NCBI GenBank assembly: GCA_023634235.1
Contig: JAMKCF010000013.1
Coordinates: 4,351,327 to 4,415,326 of the forward strand
Direction: 5' to 3'
Source: Pisaster brevispinus
Taxonomy: Eukaryota; Echinodermata; Asteroidea; Forcipulatida; Asteriidae
DNA: 64,000 bases
The position numbers and the translations under genes were made by a program. Position 1 is the first letter of the stretch. Each line of letters begins with the position of its first letter. Shown in pieces: positions 61,749 to 64,000 of the stretch. Under the pieces are notes generated by a model. It was not told the DNA's origin, ran no database searches, and saw nothing but the letters and a program-made list of their open reading frames with translations.

Positions 61749-62649
61749 CAATTTTTGACTATAACTTGATTTCAACACGAGGTACGTGGATCTGCAACAC
61801 ACAGTATTTTACGGATTGGCATCTATGTACCTATTGTCACTAGTTAACGGTCTTTAGTCATGAGCCCTGTTCATCAATCAATTAAAAATATCCGTTTAAG
61901 TTGTGTAGATAAGTGGCAATCTATAATCAAACTCATAACATAACCAAGTAAGATTTGATTCGGTTACTGGTGGGTTGAGGCCGAAAATTTTCAGCTTTCG
62001 TTTATATGTTATCTTAAAACAGTGCTCCAAAACCCATCAAAGACATTTAAAATATTCTTTAATATCACATGAGGTACGCATGAGGTGTTGCTGGTTAATA
62101 TGGAGGTACTATTGTGTCAGATACATTTCTCAAAAAAGAGAAAAACAATTGCTAAAATAATGTCTAAAAACGGTTCGCTCGCGACTTCTGTTGTGCATAC
62201 ACGCTTGTTTGCAAGTTGAGCGCATTCAACGGATTTGCACATCAAAATTGGCAAAATCATGCACAATTTACGGTCTTTGGTCTAAAAATTCAATTTGCCT
62301 TCTGTGCAAAATCGTGCGTAGTCAGTAGTTAGGCTCTCTAGACTTGGCGTCTCAAGTAGCCTTGACCAAGGCGTTGGAGTTTTATTTGCATTTATTTAAT
62401 TGTTTGCGGTAAGTTTGTTTTCCCTTTGCGCTATTACTCACCCGAGCTAGAAATGCTCTTCCTATACAGAATGTAATACGCGGCGTAAAGTTAGGGTCGG
62501 TCGGGTAACCAGAAAGAGAACTGTGTTTGCCTTTTTGGCCTTAGTCTTGGGGTCTGTGGCGGTACCGGACCTATTAATCGGGGGGGGGGGGGGGTGCAAG
62601 CTTAAGTTTAAGGGGGACAAGATAATAATTTGATGTTATTTTGTACAAA

Positions 62650-64000
62650 ATATGAGATGGAATAAAATGTTTAAGCTTTCTTTAATGACGCAAAAGTTTC
62701 GGCAAAGTAATGTGAGGACTTTCTGAAAATGATTTTTCCACGATAACTTATCGTCAATAACGACACCCAAAAATGTACATTAATATATCTGTTCAATAAC
62801 AAAATTGTTGAGACGAACATTAATGTTTTTTTCAAGTTCAAAGATAGTATGTTACACGCGAACCACTCACAAATATTAGTTAGTTCAGTGTCCTTTACGT
62901 CAACGTCATCATTTAAATGTATTCCACTATAGAATAATGTTTGTATCATCTGAAAATAAGATGAATTTCAGAAGTTGGTTAGGATTACAGATATCATTAA
63001 TATAAATAAGAAATAATATGGGCCTATAATTGAGCCCTGAGGTACACCACAAACGATTAATTTGTAGCTGGATTTTTTATTTTGGCAGACGACAAATTGT
63101 TTCCTATTTGTCAAAAAATCTCCACTGGAGTGCAGTACCTCTCACACCATCAATTTCTAGTTTACTAATTAGTATGTCATGATCTATTGTATAAAATAGT
63201 TTAGAAAGGTCCAGAAAAATGCCATTGGTGTATTTATGTTTGTCCAGACTAGATGTTACTTTATCAACTAAATCAATCAAGGCATGTTGAGTTGAATATT
63301 TTGCCCTAAAGCCATGTTGAGATTATGACAGTGTATGTAACCAAATGTTTTTTTCGAGACGGTCTGCAACTAACCGTTCTAATAACTTTAAGAAGCATGG
63401 CAATACATATATGGGACGTTATTAATGACAAGTAAACTGGGGTAACTTTTGCAATTTTGAGTACATCGGGAACCTTTCCGGGAACAAAAGAGTGATTGAA
63501 AATATTCATTAAGGGCTGAACAATAGAGGGAGAAATATTTTTGAACGGAATATTATCAAGCCCATCATGTCCTGAGCTCTTCTTAGATGGAAGTTTACTG
63601 ATACGATCTAAGAGTTCTCCCTGTGTAATTGGATTAAAAAAATAGGGAATTAGGAAATTCACCTTTGATGTACTTTATCGGGTCAGAAGTGTTATTAAGT
63701 ATCTTTGAACCTAAGTCTTGACCAATGTTAACAAAGTAATGATTGAAAAGTATCTGCGATCCCTAGAGGGTCATTAACATCACAATCATTTATTTTGAAA
63801 GAACTAATTGGCTGTATTTTTGTGGCGTTTTTAACCTATTATTTTATTTGTAACTTTCCAGGTATTTCTCATGTTATTGTTTTCTTGCTCGCTACATTAA
63901 AACGTTTTTTAGAAGCTCTTATCACAGTTGTTTATTTGTTTTTATATCTGTTATATTTTAGATTATTGATATCGAAAGGTTTTGTAAGAAATATTCTCTA
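62650..64000 (-). pseudogene. Decayed LINE reverse transcriptase, runs off the window
   Basis: Read on -, pieces of a reverse transcriptase follow in order with stops and frame changes: NPITQGELLDRISKLPSKKS and PDVLKIAKVTPVY (about 63640-63440), a HGFRAKYSTQHALIDLVDKV-type segment (about 63320-63250), LDLSK and TIDHDILISK (about 63210-63160), and FILFSDDTN with the catalytic Asp pair (about 62980-62950), then a C-terminal NLKK segment. Same broad LINE group as 20282-23284 but a different, older family. The 5' part lies beyond base 64000. Confidence 0.75.

Overview
The window is animal nuclear DNA. Genes are split by AG/GT introns, the telomere-type motif is TTAGGG, and short inverted-repeat elements, tRNA-derived repeats, LINEs and minisatellites fill most of the non-coding space. 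An intron-rich mucolipin, a pancreatic-lipase-family gene and an apparently single-exon RING/B-box/NHL gene, together with this repeat content, fit a marine invertebrate deuterostome, most likely an echinoderm. The lineage is an inference, because no taxon-specific gene is present.

Layout. At 1-8.6 kb there are repeats: a 126-bp hairpin element, an array of ACGTAAAT palindromes, a 395-bp interstitial telomeric tract and 1.1 kb of A-rich DNA. The 3' end of an unrecognised + strand gene follows (last two exons 7945-8035 and 8526-8621). At 13.6-34.8 kb lies a complete TRPML/mucolipin cation channel gene on + (13 coding exons, 595 residues). Its introns carry an open LINE on the - strand (19.8-23.3 kb), foldback elements, a 33-bp minisatellite and a 1.8-kb, roughly 112-copy 16-bp minisatellite. 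A 60-bp minisatellite lies in the probable 3' UTR. At 36-50 kb I found no gene: only dispersed repeats, including a 317-bp tandem duplication of a tRNA-Asn-like element. At 50.6-55.5 kb lies a complete six-exon secreted lipase on + (403 residues, intact Ser-Asp-His, very short lid, no PLAT domain). At 58.5-60.4 kb a TRIM-NHL type gene on + is split by a +1 frame change. Its 3' flank is duplicated, with a piece of the lipase 3' end between the copies. From 62.65 kb to the window end there is a decayed LINE on the - strand.

The genes do not form an operon or an obvious pathway. TRPML is a lysosomal/endosomal cation channel, the lipase is a predicted secreted phospholipase A1-like enzyme, and TRIM-NHL proteins are ubiquitin ligases. 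What links them is repeat-driven rearrangement. I found no previously undescribed gene system. The best leads are the two minisatellites inside the TRPML locus, the TRIM/lipase 3' mosaic, and the telomere-like/A-rich block.
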